Origin: Microbacterium pygmaeum
GTDB taxonomy: Bacteria; Actinomycetota; Actinomycetes; Actinomycetales; Microbacteriaceae
Length of the DNA stretch: 64,000 nt
Direction of reading: 5' to 3'
NCBI RefSeq assembly: GCF_900100885.1
Contig: NZ_LT629692.1
Location: 1 to 64,000, forward strand
Shown: in pieces, positions 63,924 through 64,000 of the stretch
Layout of the letters: every line of letters begins with the position of its first letter
How positions within the stretch are numbered: the first letter of the stretch is position 1
Position numbers and translations under genes: made by a program
The notes under the pieces: model-generated
Seen by the model: the letters and a program-made list of their open reading frames with translations, nothing else
Told to the model about the DNA's origin: nothing
The model's database searches: none

Positions 63924-64000
63924 ACGACCTCGCGGCTGGTGGGCGGGGCGACATCCAGCAGCACCTGGCCGATGACGGCTTCCTGGGTGACGCCGTCGAA
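63920..64000 (-). CDS. MoxR-family AAA ATPase, C-terminal end only
   Basis: The last 26 codons before the stop (63920-63922) read FDGVTQEAVIGQVLLDV and PPTSREVV, the usual end of MoxR ATPases (GVTxxxVxxxVLxxVxxP). The rest lies beyond the window. Stop overlaps the DUF58 start. Position upstream of DUF58 supports the call. Confidence 0.75.
   Translation of the reverse strand, partial: FDGVTQEAVIGQVLLDVAPPTSREVV

Overview
The window comes from a high-GC actinobacterium, most likely a member of the Microbacteriaceae close to Microbacterium. This is an inference from the very high GC outside the first 9 kb, the compact S10/spc/alpha and str ribosomal operons, the MoxR-DUF58-TgpA-FHA cluster, and many apparently leaderless genes (a TANNNT hexamer 6 or 7 nt before the start codon). 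No tRNA, rRNA, CRISPR array, transposase or phage gene was found.

Layout. 1-12064 is a surface-polysaccharide locus of visibly lower GC: a DNRLRE/Ig-like surface protein broken by a frameshift inside a perfect repeat, an acyltransferase, a Wzy/O-antigen-ligase-type membrane protein, a Wzx-type flippase, four glycosyltransferases in an overlapping minus-strand operon, and the sugar-nucleotide genes ugd and galU. 12065-14443 is a repeat island with four unrelated tandem arrays (CT-rich, 23 bp, 33 bp palindromic, 84 bp) and two small leaderless genes. 14444-31172 holds housekeeping and signalling genes: a membrane protein, signal peptidase I, a lipoprotein, a histidine kinase followed by a membrane protein with a degenerate GGDEF domain, an EEP-family hydrolase, truA, guanine deaminase with no ordinary start codon, a dicluster ABM-domain membrane protein, a Cache/HAMP/cyclase-like receptor overlapping an MscS channel with a cyclic-nucleotide-binding-like tail, an OafA-type acyltransferase with SGNH domain, and a tandem GNAT.

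31254-49789 is the translation supercluster, all on the minus strand and transcribed from high to low coordinates: rpsJ to rplO (S10 and spc), secY, adk, map, a DsbA-like protein, a nuclease/AbiEi-like gene, then infA, rpmJ, rpsM, rpsK, rpoA, rplQ. Good sigma-70-type promoters are visible before rpsJ (310-nt leader) and infA. A sortase-anchored VWA adhesin (49916-52333) and an MT0933-type small protein sit between this cluster and the str operon rpsL-rpsG-fusA-tuf (53243-57903), which has its own promoter and a terminator after tuf.

57916-64000 is a cell-envelope operon on the minus strand, each gene overlapping or abutting the next: the end of a MoxR ATPase, DUF58, a TgpA-like protein whose transglutaminase catalytic Cys and His are replaced, a membrane FHA protein, and a small single-TM protein.

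The best candidates for something unusual are the receptor/channel pair at 24383-27990, where both the cyclase and the nucleotide-binding domain lack ligand-contact residues, the pseudo-transglutaminase at 60001-62523, the kinase/degenerate-GGDEF pair, and the repeat island.
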